Shown here one piece after another: positions 1 through 10,148 of a stretch of 46,057 nt of DNA. The notes under the pieces were generated by a model. That model saw only the letters and a list, made by a program, of their open reading frames with translations. It did not search any database and was not told where the DNA came from. Both the position numbers and the translations under genes were made by a program. The stretch lies in NCBI GenBank assembly GCA_003670915.1, contig QWQH01000090.1, forward strand, positions 1 through 46,057. Direction: 5' to 3'. Positions within the stretch are counted from its first letter, which is position 1; the number at the start of each line of letters is the position of its first letter. The stretch comes from Planctomycetota bacterium (GTDB lineage Bacteria; Planctomycetota; Planctomycetia; Pirellulales; UBA1268).

Positions 1-222
1 GCGCTTGTGAGCCGAGTCCAACAGGGAGAAATTCGAGAAGTCATCATGGGCACCAATCCAAACGTGGAGGGCGACACGACGTCATTGGTCGTCGCCCAGC
101 GACTCGCCGGGCAACCCGTCGAACTCACTCGCCTCGCTCGAGGACTGACCGTGGGGGCCTCACTCGAGCAGGCAAATAGGGAAATACTCGGTGACGCACT
201 CGCCGGTCGCCGCAAACTCTGA
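1..222 (+). CDS. recR: Recombination protein RecR, C-terminal part (5' end lies outside the window)
   Basis: Translation EVIMGTNPNVEGDTTSLVVAQRL...VELTRLARGLTVGASLEQANREILGDALAGRRKL matches the RecR Toprim/C-terminal pattern. Confidence 0.9.
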   Translation, partial: ALVSRVQQGEIREVIMGTNPNVEGDTTSLVVAQRLAGQPVELTRLARGLTVGASLEQANREILGDALAGRRKL

Positions 223-329
223 TAGGCAACGCGCTGCCTTTGAGCCTCGCCGCACAAAAGAGGTATTCTATTCTAAGCGGATTCGAGCGATGTTGGATCA
301 CCGTTCAGAGCCGGTTTCAAGGGTGAGTT

Positions 330-1847
330 ATGCGAATGTCGTTCGGCCAGGAAATGCGGATGCAGCAGAAGCAGGTGCTTGCGCCGCGCATGATCCAGTC
401 GATGGAAATTCTGCAACTCCCCCTCATGGCACTGGAGGAGCGGATCGAGCAGGAGATTCAAAATAACGAAACGCTCGAAGTTGAAGAGGCTGAGGAGGAT
501 ACGCCGTCGGGTGAGCCTGCCGCGCCTGTGAGCGATGCGCAGCAGCAGGCGGCTGATAGAACAGTCGACGAAAAACCGCTCGTTGTCGATCAAGACCACG
601 CCAATCAGGCAGACTTTGAGCGATCCTACGATTGGTCGAACGAGTATCCCGATTCAGATGACGATCGCAGCCGTCCATCAGCAACTCGCGTCGACGAAGC
701 CTCAGACCGCTATCTCGATGCGATGGCCAACATGCAGGAGCGGCCGGAAACGCTCTGCAACCACCTGCACGATCAGATCTCCAACTACGAGCTTACCGAA
801 CCCCAGCGGCAGGCTGCCGATAAAATTATTTACAACTTGGATGCCAATGGGTATCTGCCAATGCCGCTGGAGGAATTGCTCGATCCGGATGGACCAGCCG
901 ACCAGATTGATCAGCTCATTGTCGCGCTCAATGTCGTGCAGGGGATGGATCCTCTGGGCGTGGCCGCTCGCGACTTGAAGGAGTGCTTGCTGCTGCAGAT
1001 CGATCCAACCATGCCACAGTCGCGGCAACTGCGACGGATTGTCAACGATCACCTAGAAGATCTGGGCGGCAATCGTCTTCCGTTGATCGAGAAAAAAACA
1101 GGCTATTCAATTCAGGAAATTGAATCGCTCCGAGAGCTTCTCCATGGCCTTCAGCCCAAGCCGGGCGCAATGTTCACGTCTCCATTTGTGCCAGTCGTGA
1201 AGCCAGATGTGTACGTAGAACAACAGTCAGATGGGTCGTGGAAGGTGCGCCTCGAGGATGTGAATCTCCCAAACCTGCGGATCAGCCCGCTCTATCGCGA
1301 TATGCTTCTTTCCCCAGCCACCGATCCGGCCACACGCGAATATATCAAGCGTAAGATCAACTCGGCGCAGTGGCTCATTGAGGCAATCGAGCAGCGTCGC
1401 AGCACGCTCCTGAAGACAAGCCAGGCAATCGTCGATCACCAAACTCGCTTTTTGTCAGAAGGCCCGGCTGTGATCGAGCCGCTCAAGATGCAGCAAATCG
1501 CGGATCGAATTGGGATGCACGTGACAACGGTGAGCCGCGCTGTAGATGACAAATGGCTGCAGACTCCACGAGGGCTCTATGCACTGCGGCGATTTTTTGT
1601 TGGCGGTACCGTGAGTGCCGATGGCGACGAGGTGGCGTGGGACACGGTGCGAGTCAAACTCCAAGAGATTATTCAGGCCGAGCCAAAGGACGAACCCTTC
1701 AGCGACGACGGCCTCGTGGATGAGTTGGCTCGCCGAGGCATCACTCTGGCTCGGCGTACGGTGACAAAATACCGAAAGGCCATGGACATCCCCAGTTCGC
1801 GGCAGCGCCGGGATTGGAAGCTGCCCCGTACGCCCAAGGCCGAGTAG
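330..1847 (+). CDS. rpoN: RNA polymerase sigma-54 factor
   Basis: 505 aa; N-terminal Q/L-rich region (QKQVLAPRMIQSMEILQLPLMALEERIEQE), HTH region (IADRIGMHVTTVSRAVDDKWLQTPRGLYALRRFF) and RpoN box ARRTVTKYRKAMDIPSSRQRR. Confidence 0.97.
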   Translation: MRMSFGQEMRMQQKQVLAPRMIQSMEILQLPLMALEERIEQEIQNNETLEVEEAEEDTPSGEPAAPVSDAQQQAADRTVDEKPLVVDQDHANQADFERSYDWSNEYPDSDDDRSRPSATRVDEASDRYLDAMANMQERPETLCNHLHDQISNYELTEPQRQAADKIIYNLDANGYLPMPLEELLDPDGPADQIDQLIVALNVVQGMDPLGVAARDLKECLLLQIDPTMPQSRQLRRIVNDHLEDLGGNRLPLIEKKTGYSIQEIESLRELLHGLQPKPGAMFTSPFVPVVKPDVYVEQQSDGSWKVRLEDVNLPNLRISPLYRDMLLSPATDPATREYIKRKINSAQWLIEAIEQRRSTLLKTSQAIVDHQTRFLSEGPAVIEPLKMQQIADRIGMHVTTVSRAVDDKWLQTPRGLYALRRFFVGGTVSADGDEVAWDTVRVKLQEIIQAEPKDEPFSDDGLVDELARRGITLARRTVTKYRKAMDIPSSRQRRDWKLPRTPKAE

Positions 1848-1991
1848 TTCCACCGCCGCTACCCTTGGATTGCCCACTTGCGGATTGTGACTGGATAGTT
1901 TTACGATCGTGCCTCGCTCGCAGATACGCTTTCGGCGAGTCCGTTATGCTCAGATCCGGCTCCGACCGCAATTCTCGCCAGAGGCTCCACT

Positions 1992-2462
1992 ATGCGTTGC
2001 CCTTTTTGTCGGATCGATAATGACCGCGTGATTGATTCGCGCGCTGGCGACGACGGCACGTCCATCCGTCGGCGTCGGGAATGCGTTGGCTGCCGGAGGC
2101 GATTTACGACGTATGAGCGGGTGGAGCGGCAATTGCTCTCAGTCATCAAGAAGGGGGGCGACGCAGAGCCCTTCGATCGCGACAAAATCAAGCGAGGGCT
2201 GGCGAAGGCCTGCTGGAAACGGCCCATCACCGAGGAGGAAATTGAGCTGACGGTGTCGTCGTTGGAAGCGGAGCTTTACGGCAACTACGAGAGCGAGGTG
2301 CCAAGCCGTGTATTGGGTGAGCGTTTGATGGAGTTATTACGAGTTCTGGATCAAGTGGCCTTTGTTCGATTTGCAAGCGTGTACAGGGAATTCAAAGATG
2401 TGCGCGACTTCGTGGACGAACTCCAGCCCATTTTGGCGGAATCGAATCGGGAGTCGGGCTAG
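1992..2462 (+). CDS. nrdR: Transcriptional repressor NrdR (zinc ribbon plus ATP-cone)
   Basis: [45 protein letters not shown] is the classic NrdR N-terminus; 156 aa. Confidence 0.97.
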   Translation: MRCPFCRIDNDRVIDSRAGDDGTSIRRRRECVGCRRRFTTYERVERQLLSVIKKGGDAEPFDRDKIKRGLAKACWKRPITEEEIELTVSSLEAELYGNYESEVPSRVLGERLMELLRVLDQVAFVRFASVYREFKDVRDFVDELQPILAESNRESG

Positions 2463-2558
2463 ATCGCATCGATCGGAAGAAGCCCGAAGCGTGCGCCGAA
2501 AGGAAAACGCATTGCGACATGAAGCCGGCCGGATTGTATGTGGGCTCCGGCGGTTGGA

Positions 2559-3014
2559 TCAACGAACGTAGTCCCCGCGAGTGCCGCCGTGTTTTTCTTC
2601 GAGGCGAATGTCCTCGATTGACATGCCTCGATCGATCGACTTGCACATGTCGTACAGCGTGAGTGCCGCGGCAGAGACCGCCAGCAAGGCCTCCATTTCC
2701 ACGCCGGTACGTGCCGTTGCCTTTACCGTTGCCTCGATGGTGACTGCGTCGGTCGCAGATGCATTGACCGTAACAGTGACGCTCTCCAGCGGCAGGGGAT
2801 GGCACAGCGGCACGATGTCGCTGGTGCGCTTGGCTGCCATGATGCCCGCTAGCCGAGCTGTGGCGATTGCGTCGCCCTTTTCGAGCTCGTGGGTGCGAAT
2901 ACGACGGATAGTTTCGGGTTGGGCAAGCACCCTGGCCGACGCCCTTGCAGTTCGAAGAGAAACGGGCTTGGCTCCAATGTCAATCATCTGGAGTCCGTGC
3001 GGTTGGGGGGGCAT
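2559..3014 (-). CDS. moaC: Cyclic pyranopterin monophosphate synthase MoaC
   Basis: Contains IDIGAKPVSLRTARASARV, AAKRTSDIVPLCHPLPLESV and ALTLYDMCKSIDRGMSIEDIRLEEKHGG; start moved from the ORF-track start to ATG at 3014. Confidence 0.94.
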   Translation of the reverse strand: MPPQPHGLQMIDIGAKPVSLRTARASARVLAQPETIRRIRTHELEKGDAIATARLAGIMAAKRTSDIVPLCHPLPLESVTVTVNASATDAVTIEATVKATARTGVEMEALLAVSAAALTLYDMCKSIDRGMSIEDIRLEEKHGGTRGDYVR

Positions 3015-3084
3015 GGTGAGGATCTCCTTCGTCAGGGAATTCGGTGGCGGATTGGCCCAACCCAGAGTGTACCCCACACAAAAA

Positions 3085-3122
3085 CCATAGGCCGGTGCGC
3101 CTCGCAACGCACCGGCCTATGG
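3085..3122 (-). terminator. Intrinsic terminator for the HTH-REC gene (minus strand)
   Basis: Perfect 15-bp inverted repeat ccataggccggtgcg / cgcaccggcctatgg with 8-nt loop; followed on the minus strand by a short T run (complement of aaaaa at 3080-3084). Confidence 0.85.
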
Positions 3123-3150
3123 AAAATGGAATCGCAGGCTGAGCCGTGGA

Positions 3151-3726
3151 CTAGACCAGTTCCTTGCGGGCACCAATCAGCGTCCGGAGACGCTCGGCAA
3201 GCAGGGCGACATCGAACGGCTTCTTGAAGCTCTCGTTCACGTGCGCCCGGTCAACGGTAATCTGCGAACCGTCGTCGGGTAAAAGAGCGATGACGATCGT
3301 GTCGGCATACTCCGTGTTGCGACGCAGGTTCTGGCAGATCTGCTGGGCATCGATCCGGCCGATTGAGTAGTCCACCACAATACAATCGGGGTGGAAGCTT
3401 TCAGCCTGGATGCCCGCTTCAAAACCACTGGCGGCAATCTGAATCTTGAACGATCGCTCCAGCGGTAGGTGTTTCTTGAGATTCTCGATCATGACTTGGT
3501 CTTGGCCCACCAGCAGTACCTTAGCCATTGCCTGATCTTCGAGATCTCCCAGCGGCATCCCGTGTTCCTTGAGGAACTTGATCAGGTATTCACGTGGAAT
3601 ACGGCGATCTTGGGATCCTGGAATGCGGTAGCCGCGGAGGCGACCGGAATCAAACCATTTGCTCACCGTTCGCGGAGCAACTTTACAGATCTTGGCGACC
3701 TGGCCTGTCGTAAAAACCTTCATCAC
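3151..3726 (-). CDS. N-terminal MerR/excisionase-like HTH fused to a C-terminal receiver (REC)-like domain
   Basis: FTTGQVAKICKVAPRTVSKWFDSGRLRGYRIPGSQDRRIPREYLIKFLKEHG (HTH) followed by AKVLLVGQDQVMIENL...PDCIVVDYSIG...FKKPFD (REC-like). Confidence 0.8.
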   Translation of the reverse strand: MMKVFTTGQVAKICKVAPRTVSKWFDSGRLRGYRIPGSQDRRIPREYLIKFLKEHGMPLGDLEDQAMAKVLLVGQDQVMIENLKKHLPLERSFKIQIAASGFEAGIQAESFHPDCIVVDYSIGRIDAQQICQNLRRNTEYADTIVIALLPDDGSQITVDRAHVNESFKKPFDVALLAERLRTLIGARKELV

Positions 3727-4366
3727 TTGGACTCCATTTTAATCTTTTGTGTCCGGAAAAGTTTCGGCCAGCCCGTACCCTTTCGAGCAGCGGAACACAG
3801 CCCCCCTGACGCGGATCTCTGACAAGTGGAAACGACCGCGTCGTCGTGCCCCACGATGGCCGGCTTTTAAAGCACGGAGGGGGGCGTGAAATGGCTCAAT
3901 CTCAAGCAACACTCGAAGAGTTGCTCTCAACTGAGGCCTTAACTCGCAGGTGTCCCCCCCTGCTTCATCCTGTCGTGTGGGCTCAGGCTTTCACCCAGAC
4001 TCACTCGCAGAATGACTGACCAAGGGTTTCATCGAATGATTGCATGGTGCGACTTGAGCCGTTCTTTCCGATCGGAACGGTGGCACCGTGTGGTCGGCCT
4101 GTCGGGAATGCGCCTGTGGGCCTGTTTGCAGGGGCAAATTGCAAGTGTGGCTAGGCATAGATCGCATTCGACTTTTGTGGAGCACCGGCAAAGGGGGCGG
4201 CAAAAGTCTCCTCGCGTGGGCCGCGGTGGCGAATGCACGTCGAGCGTTCGCCGACCAACTCCGCGACCTTATCCAGTGTGCCTGTTTTGCCGCGAGAGCT
4301 ATTCGAGATGTGCTCTTGTGCCATCAGGCGTTGCCTGGCGATTTTTACAACGGCTATGAGTCGAGG

Positions 4367-7300
4367 TCAGGCTGCCGCAGACCGGGGCAGGGGAGCGGCG
4401 GCGGCCGTCGATTCAAATCGTACCGACACCCTTTTTGAAACTCCCGACTCCTCCATCGTCACGCCATAGAGAGTGGTAGCCGTCGCCATCGTCTTTTTTG
4501 AATGCGTGACCACAATAAACTGAGTGGACGAGAGGAAGTCACGCAGTACGCTCACAAACCTGTCTACATTAGACTCGTCGAGGGCGGCATCCACTTCATC
4601 AAGCACGCAGAACGGGCTTGGGCGTGATCGAAAAATCGCGAGGAGCAAGGCGACGCACGTCATTGTTTTCTCGCCTCCGGAGAGTAGCGAGATGCTGCGA
4701 GGCTCCTTGCCAGGAGGGCGAGCCACGATCTCGACGGTGGTTTCTAGCAAATCCATGTCGGGATCCAGCACGATGTCGGCCTGCCCACCACCAAAAAGAC
4801 GCTCGAATAATTCGCGGAAATGTCCGCGAACCGTTTCGATCGTTTCGCCGAGCAGTCGACGGCTCTCGTCGTCGATTCTAGCAATGAGCTGTTCGATCGC
4901 CTCCTTGGCGTTGGTCACATCGGCGAGTTGTAATTCGAGCGTGTCGAGCCGGTGCGTGAGGGCCTCTGCCTCGGCCAGCGCCTCTAGGTTCACCGAGGTC
5001 ATCGCGCCGAGCTTTCGACGTAGTTCTTCAATCTCACAGTCGAGATCATCCCGGTTTTCCGGCAGAGTTGTCTCTGGAGAAACAGCTTCGGTGGGTGGGC
5101 TCGCGGCCGGAGTGGGAGCCGTAGGCAGAGAGTCTGCCGTCGCTTCTGGGGTTGAATAGGCTTTTCTATTGGCCTCATCATTCATGTCGATATCGTACTC
5201 ATCGCGGATCCTGTCAATGATGCGTGCTCGGCGATGGCGGGCTTCGCCTGCTTCGAGTTCGTGGGCGTGGATTGAATCACCCAACTTTAATGCGGCACCT
5301 CTCGCGGCATCAGCGAGGGCGGCGGCCGCTGTTTTTTCTACCAAGAGACTGCTGCGGGTGTTGCCCAGTGCATGCATTTCGGTATGGGAGCGTTCCGCTG
5401 CCACCATGGCCTCCGCAAAATCTGATTCTGCGGCGAGCAGTTCGGATTCGAGGGCATCCAGTTTGACCTCGGCGGCTGAGGTGCGGCCGTTGGCCGTCAG
5501 TAGATCGTTTTGGCGCGCATCGATTTCAGTGATGCACCGCTGCTCGGCGTCTTGGGCGCGGGCAAGCCTTTCATGGCAGGTAGCGCGATCGATTCGAAGT
5601 CGGTTGATTTGTTCGACCACCGTGCCGCGATTGCGGTCCAGAGCTGCTAGCGATGCGTGTGTCTGCGACAGTTCGCGTTTGGCGTGATCAATGGTCGTGA
5701 TCTGAGTTTCGAGCGCCCGGCTAGCTGCGTCGAGAGCATCGGTGCGGTCGGAGAGATGCCGTTGCGCTTCTAGGAAGCCAGCGTCAGCCACCGCGATCGC
5801 CTCGCGGGCTGCAAGCTGCTCGCGGCCAATGCGATCCAGATCAGCCCGGGATGATGCGATCGTTTCGGCCTCTTGCATGCGCCGGCTTTGCAGTTGGCGA
5901 ATGCTCTGACGCTCTGTGGCAAGTGATGCCTGCAACTCGGTGATCGTGGCACTCGCATCTTCAACGGTTCGCAGGAGATTATCGTGCCGCTGGGTGACCC
6001 CCCGAAGCTCGCTTCGCCTTGCCACCAAGCCAGTGGCACCAGAAGGAGTTCCGATTTCGAGGAGGCCACCAGTGGAGAGGCATTGCCCGGCCCTTGTGAT
6101 GCAGAGAGTGCCTTGGGGGACCGCTGGGAGGAGGTGGCGTGCATCTTCGAGCTGCTCGACCACCCAGACGTGGCCGAGTAACCGGCGGGCAAGTGTGCGA
6201 TGAAACGTACCGATACCCTCGGCAGGGCCGGCATCGGCGTTGCTCAGGCGAGGATTGCCGCCGAGGCCATCGTCCGGAAAGAGTAAGCGATCGAGCCGGC
6301 CAACGATTCCGACAGCGTGAGCGGCCAGAGCCGTGGGTTCGAGTGAATTGTTTGGATCCAATGCATCGGTTTCCGACAGCCCGCCTATGGACACAAATCC
6401 GGTGCGGCCTGCCGAGATCAGCACCGATTGTGCGGCCTCCGTATTCGACCACGGGCCAAACCAGCGTAAAACATCGTCCAGCGATTCAACGACCAAGTTT
6501 TGACCGAGTGTGCCAAGGGCGATGTCAACCAGCGGGGCCCATTCAATTGGGGCCACGATCAGATCGGCCACAAGTCCGATGAGACCCGGCACGGCACTTG
6601 GTTCGCCACGAGGGCCTTGAGCATGGCTGGCAGCCAACAAACGCTGCGCCGCAGGAGAGAGCCCTTCTTGTTGGGCGGTCATCTCCTCCAGCATGCCCTT
6701 GCGTTCCCTACACGCCTCCAATTTAGCCTGCCATCCAGCCAACGTATGCCAGGCAGCTTCGAGCGTCGCCGATTGTTCGCGGTGCGCGACCTCGGCCGAC
6801 TCCAGTTCGTGCGACGTGTTGGCGAGGCGACGGGCGAGGGAATCGATATTGCCCTCGCGCGTGGCGAGCGATTCGAGCAGCGTGGCCAGCAACTGACGCG
6901 CAGCATCGATCTTTTCTCGCCAGAGATCAGCCGTACGGCGGGCCTCTTCGCATCGCATGCCTGCGCGATCGACTTCAGATTCTAGGGCGCGAAACTTCGC
7001 TTCGAGTAATTCAACCCGCTCGGCCTGCATATCAAGACGCTGTTGGATGTCTGCGGAATGCTGGTGGGAGCCCTCGGCGGCCTGCTCGCAGGCTAGCAAC
7101 TGCCCTTCGATCTGGAGGCATTCACTGTGAAGGAATGCAGCCTGGGTTCTGGCCGCTTCGACGGCAGCCACCGCCTCTCGCTGCCGGCTTTTTGCGGTAT
7201 GGGTATCGGCTTTGAGGCGACCGGTATCGGCTTCTACCTCCGCGTGCTGCAATCGGAGAAGAGAGAGCCGGGCTTCTGCTGCTGCAGCCCGCTGTTTATC

Positions 7301-8179
7301 CACGGAAAACAGCGACTGAATGGCATCGAGTTGTGGTGAGAGATCCTGCTCGAGTCGCAGGAGATCGGCAGTGCGACAGGTGGCTCTAGCAGTATCTGTT
7401 TCGATCGCGTGGAATTCCTGATGCAGCCTCGCGAGTGATTCATCCACGCTTGTAACGGCAGCATCGACTAACGAAAGATCTTGCCATGCCGCCGACAGAC
7501 GCAGGGCGCGCAGCCGATCAGTCATCTGCCGCCAACGCCGGGCTCGCGAGGCTTGGTGTTTGACCGTCTCCAACCGGCTCGACACTTCTCCAACGATGTC
7601 GGCCAGTCGCTGGCGGTTTTGTTCGGAGCGTTCGAGCCGACGCAGTGATTCTGCGCGTCGAATTTTAAATCGTGTGATCCCAGCGGCTTCTTCAAAGACA
7701 GCGCGTCGTTCGCGGCCGCTTGCCGCAAGTAGAGCGTCTACTCTCCCTTGCTCAATCACACTGTAGGCCTGCGTGGCTGCCCCTGTACCCGAAAAGAGTT
7801 CGCGGATGTCGCGCAGTCGCGAGACGTCTCCATTGACGAGGTACTCGTTTTCGCCGCTACGGTACACCCGACGCGTGATGTGAACGTCGTCGGAGTCCAC
7901 GGGCAGTTGGCGAGCCGAATTGTCAAAAATAAGCGTTGTTTCTGCAGCGTTGAGCGGCTTCCGCGTGGCTGATCCGGCGAAGATCACATCGGTCATGTCG
8001 TGGCCGCGGAGGCTGCGAACCGACTGTTCGCCAAGCACCCATTTGATGGCATCGACTACGTTGGATTTGCCAGATCCATTGGGCCCTACAACGACCGTGA
8101 TGCCTTCGGGAAACTCGAACCGAGTTCGGTCGGCGAAGCTTTTGAAGCCGAACAGTTCGAGCGCTTTGAGCCTAGTCAT
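4367..8179 (-). CDS. smc: Chromosome segregation protein SMC
   Basis: 1270 aa; Walker A GPNGSGKSNVVDAIKWVLGEQS at the N-terminus, long coiled coil, hinge region, C-terminal LSGGEKTMTCVALLLAIFRSRPSPFCVLDEVDAALDESNV. Confidence 0.97.
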   Translation of the reverse strand: MTRLKALELFGFKSFADRTRFEFPEGITVVVGPNGSGKSNVVDAIKWVLGEQSVRSLRGHDMTDVIFAGSATRKPLNAAETTLIFDNSARQLPVDSDDVHITRRVYRSGENEYLVNGDVSRLRDIRELFSGTGAATQAYSVIEQGRVDALLAASGRERRAVFEEAAGITRFKIRRAESLRRLERSEQNRQRLADIVGEVSSRLETVKHQASRARRWRQMTDRLRALRLSAAWQDLSLVDAAVTSVDESLARLHQEFHAIETDTARATCRTADLLRLEQDLSPQLDAIQSLFSVDKQRAAAAEARLSLLRLQHAEVEADTGRLKADTHTAKSRQREAVAAVEAARTQAAFLHSECLQIEGQLLACEQAAEGSHQHSADIQQRLDMQAERVELLEAKFRALESEVDRAGMRCEEARRTADLWREKIDAARQLLATLLESLATREGNIDSLARRLANTSHELESAEVAHREQSATLEAAWHTLAGWQAKLEACRERKGMLEEMTAQQEGLSPAAQRLLAASHAQGPRGEPSAVPGLIGLVADLIVAPIEWAPLVDIALGTLGQNLVVESLDDVLRWFGPWSNTEAAQSVLISAGRTGFVSIGGLSETDALDPNNSLEPTALAAHAVGIVGRLDRLLFPDDGLGGNPRLSNADAGPAEGIGTFHRTLARRLLGHVWVVEQLEDARHLLPAVPQGTLCITRAGQCLSTGGLLEIGTPSGATGLVARRSELRGVTQRHDNLLRTVEDASATITELQASLATERQSIRQLQSRRMQEAETIASSRADLDRIGREQLAAREAIAVADAGFLEAQRHLSDRTDALDAASRALETQITTIDHAKRELSQTHASLAALDRNRGTVVEQINRLRIDRATCHERLARAQDAEQRCITEIDARQNDLLTANGRTSAAEVKLDALESELLAAESDFAEAMVAAERSHTEMHALGNTRSSLLVEKTAAAALADAARGAALKLGDSIHAHELEAGEARHRRARIIDRIRDEYDIDMNDEANRKAYSTPEATADSLPTAPTPAASPPTEAVSPETTLPENRDDLDCEIEELRRKLGAMTSVNLEALAEAEALTHRLDTLELQLADVTNAKEAIEQLIARIDDESRRLLGETIETVRGHFRELFERLFGGGQADIVLDPDMDLLETTVEIVARPPGKEPRSISLLSGGEKTMTCVALLLAIFRSRPSPFCVLDEVDAALDESNVDRFVSVLRDFLSSTQFIVVTHSKKTMATATTLYGVTMEESGVSKRVSVRFESTAAAAPLPRSAAA

Positions 8180-8194
8180 GAAATCTAAACCTCG

Positions 8195-9940
8195 TCACGA
8201 TGGCTCATCTGTGCGAGCGCGTTGGCGGACGTTGTCGTTATCTGCCGCTGATTCGTTGTCGGGCGGAGTGTTCGAGGGAATATCACGATCCTGAGTGGCT
8301 GCTTCTTCGTGGATGCTCGTGCGACCGTCCACCTCGCTGGGCATCGCATCGAAGGCCAGCCGACTGTCGAGGCAGCGACTGGAGCTCGCCTGCTGCACAA
8401 ACTGCACGGCATCGGGATACGTGCCGCCGATCTGCACAATCGCCCGTACAACCGCATCAATTGTGGCAGATACCTCAAGCTGTTCGTCTTGCTCGCCGGC
8501 TTTAAAACAACTCACCGTTGCCTGGGATCCCTCGACCACGACGACAATATTTGCTCCAGCTTCGGCCCGTAGACCATCGGCCAGCGGATGGGCCACTCCG
8601 AACAGCACGATTTCTGGACGGTGGCTGCGAGTCATGTGCACCAGTGGCGGCCCGGCCACGTCCAGCAGATGCAGAGAGCAGGCGTCCCCGAGGCGTTCTC
8701 CACGCACGAGTGGAGCGGTGTTGTCCATTTTCCAGAGGGCATGAAAAGCGCCGTATCTGGTTTCAGCGCTCGGGCTGGCGAGTAATCCTTGCAGGGCATC
8801 GATGCCGTTGGCATCGTCGAGCATTCCCAAGGCCGCCAACGCCGCAGGCCGTGCGCTTCGGAGGTTCATAGCGGCTTCAGCCAGATGGGTGGCAGCCACG
8901 GATTCACCCAAATAGGCCAACGCTTCAGCCGCCGCAAATCGGACTTCAGCACTTTTTGAATCGAGTCCGTTTCTCAACGTTGGAATCGCCTCTTTTCCAA
9001 TCGCTTCGAGCCGCAGGGCCGCTGCGGGCGATGTCACTGGATCGGCTAGCTGCCGAGTCAGTAATTCAAGCCTTGCGTGGCGTCCGCCCGGCGGTTCAAT
9101 CACAGCCACGCATCGCACGACGCGGATGTAGCGAGCCAGATTGCCGCCATAGCAGGGAGGAATTTCCAGATCGATAAAGCGGTCGGTCTTGGGAGTGGCA
9201 ACGCCTCGCTTTGAGCCGCGAATCACTGCGTGAAATCGCTTGTTAATACTGTCACCGATCCGCTTGGATAGGGCAACGGAACGGTGCTCGGGGGCCAGAA
9301 TTAATCCAATAGAACGGGACGTCAGCGACACGCCGCCACCAGGCACTCGGGCGCGTAGCTTTGAGACAGAGTCGATCGTGCCTGCGGACACAGGATCGAC
9401 CAAAAGCGGGCCTTCGGTCATGCCGAGCACGTGCCCATCACGGACGCGATTGCCTACAACGGCCATCTCTGAGAGGCGTGTTTCCATGAGCCAGCCACTC
9501 GCGAGGCTCGTCGTTTCAGTGTCGGATGGCACCTCAACGTACACATCGAATCGATCCCCTCGACGTACGCCCGGGGGGAGGTAGCCATGCACCCACACAA
9601 GAGCAGTGGCGTTGGATGCCAGCAGCTTATTCGGTTCAATAACCCCACGGGCCTGCATATCGGCCATCAGCGACTTCCGCTGCGCATTTGGCGGCGGATC
9701 GCTTCCAGTTCCCGGCAGGCCTGTTACCAGAGCTGCGCGTTCGATCCGTTGGGCATTGACGCCCCACGGAGCGGCGTAGTCGCCGACAAGTTTTGTATCA
9801 GCCTCGAGGCTCAGAAGCGCCTCGATTTCGGGGCTCTGGCTCCGGATCGCGGGCCCAGCGCAACCCACCAGCAGCGACGTTGCGGCGAGCAGGCTGTGGA
9901 TGCGAGAGAAAAGTTGAAGCGATTGATTGGAGAGACGCAT
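8195..9940 (-). CDS. FlgI (flagellar P-ring)-like domain protein with HEAT-like repeats and a putative lipoprotein signal
   Basis: Start at ATG 9940 gives MRLSNQSLQLFSRIHSLLAATSLLVGCAGP (lipobox-like). FlgI-like pattern ALVTGLPGTGSDPP...RRGDRFDVYVEVPSDTETTSLASGWLMETRL...VLGMTEGPLLVDP...RSIGLILAPEHRSVALSKRIGDSIN...FIDLEIPPCYGGNLARYIRVV, then HEAT-like AIPTLRNGLDSKSAEVRFAAAEALAYLGE. Confidence 0.75.
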   Translation of the reverse strand: MRLSNQSLQLFSRIHSLLAATSLLVGCAGPAIRSQSPEIEALLSLEADTKLVGDYAAPWGVNAQRIERAALVTGLPGTGSDPPPNAQRKSLMADMQARGVIEPNKLLASNATALVWVHGYLPPGVRRGDRFDVYVEVPSDTETTSLASGWLMETRLSEMAVVGNRVRDGHVLGMTEGPLLVDPVSAGTIDSVSKLRARVPGGGVSLTSRSIGLILAPEHRSVALSKRIGDSINKRFHAVIRGSKRGVATPKTDRFIDLEIPPCYGGNLARYIRVVRCVAVIEPPGGRHARLELLTRQLADPVTSPAAALRLEAIGKEAIPTLRNGLDSKSAEVRFAAAEALAYLGESVAATHLAEAAMNLRSARPAALAALGMLDDANGIDALQGLLASPSAETRYGAFHALWKMDNTAPLVRGERLGDACSLHLLDVAGPPLVHMTRSHRPEIVLFGVAHPLADGLRAEAGANIVVVVEGSQATVSCFKAGEQDEQLEVSATIDAVVRAIVQIGGTYPDAVQFVQQASSSRCLDSRLAFDAMPSEVDGRTSIHEEAATQDRDIPSNTPPDNESAADNDNVRQRARTDEPS

Positions 9941-10148
9941 CGGTGGCGAGGATCCCGTGGCAGTGGGAGCACAGAAAAACGAGGCAACAATCTGACCAGA
10001 TGAGGTGGGAGGATAGGAGCCTGACGTTCGAGGGTCAAGTCGGTTTGACTGCTTAAAAAATGGGCTAACAATCTCTTGGCTCACGTTCACTTCCCTGCTA
10101 CTGTTCGCCCATTCCAGCGGTTTCAGCATTCCTTCGGAGTCAACGAAC

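Noticed and set aside
4524-5159. 211 aa Ser/Arg-rich plus-strand ORF
   Set aside because: Antisense to smc; low-complexity composition typical of antisense frames.
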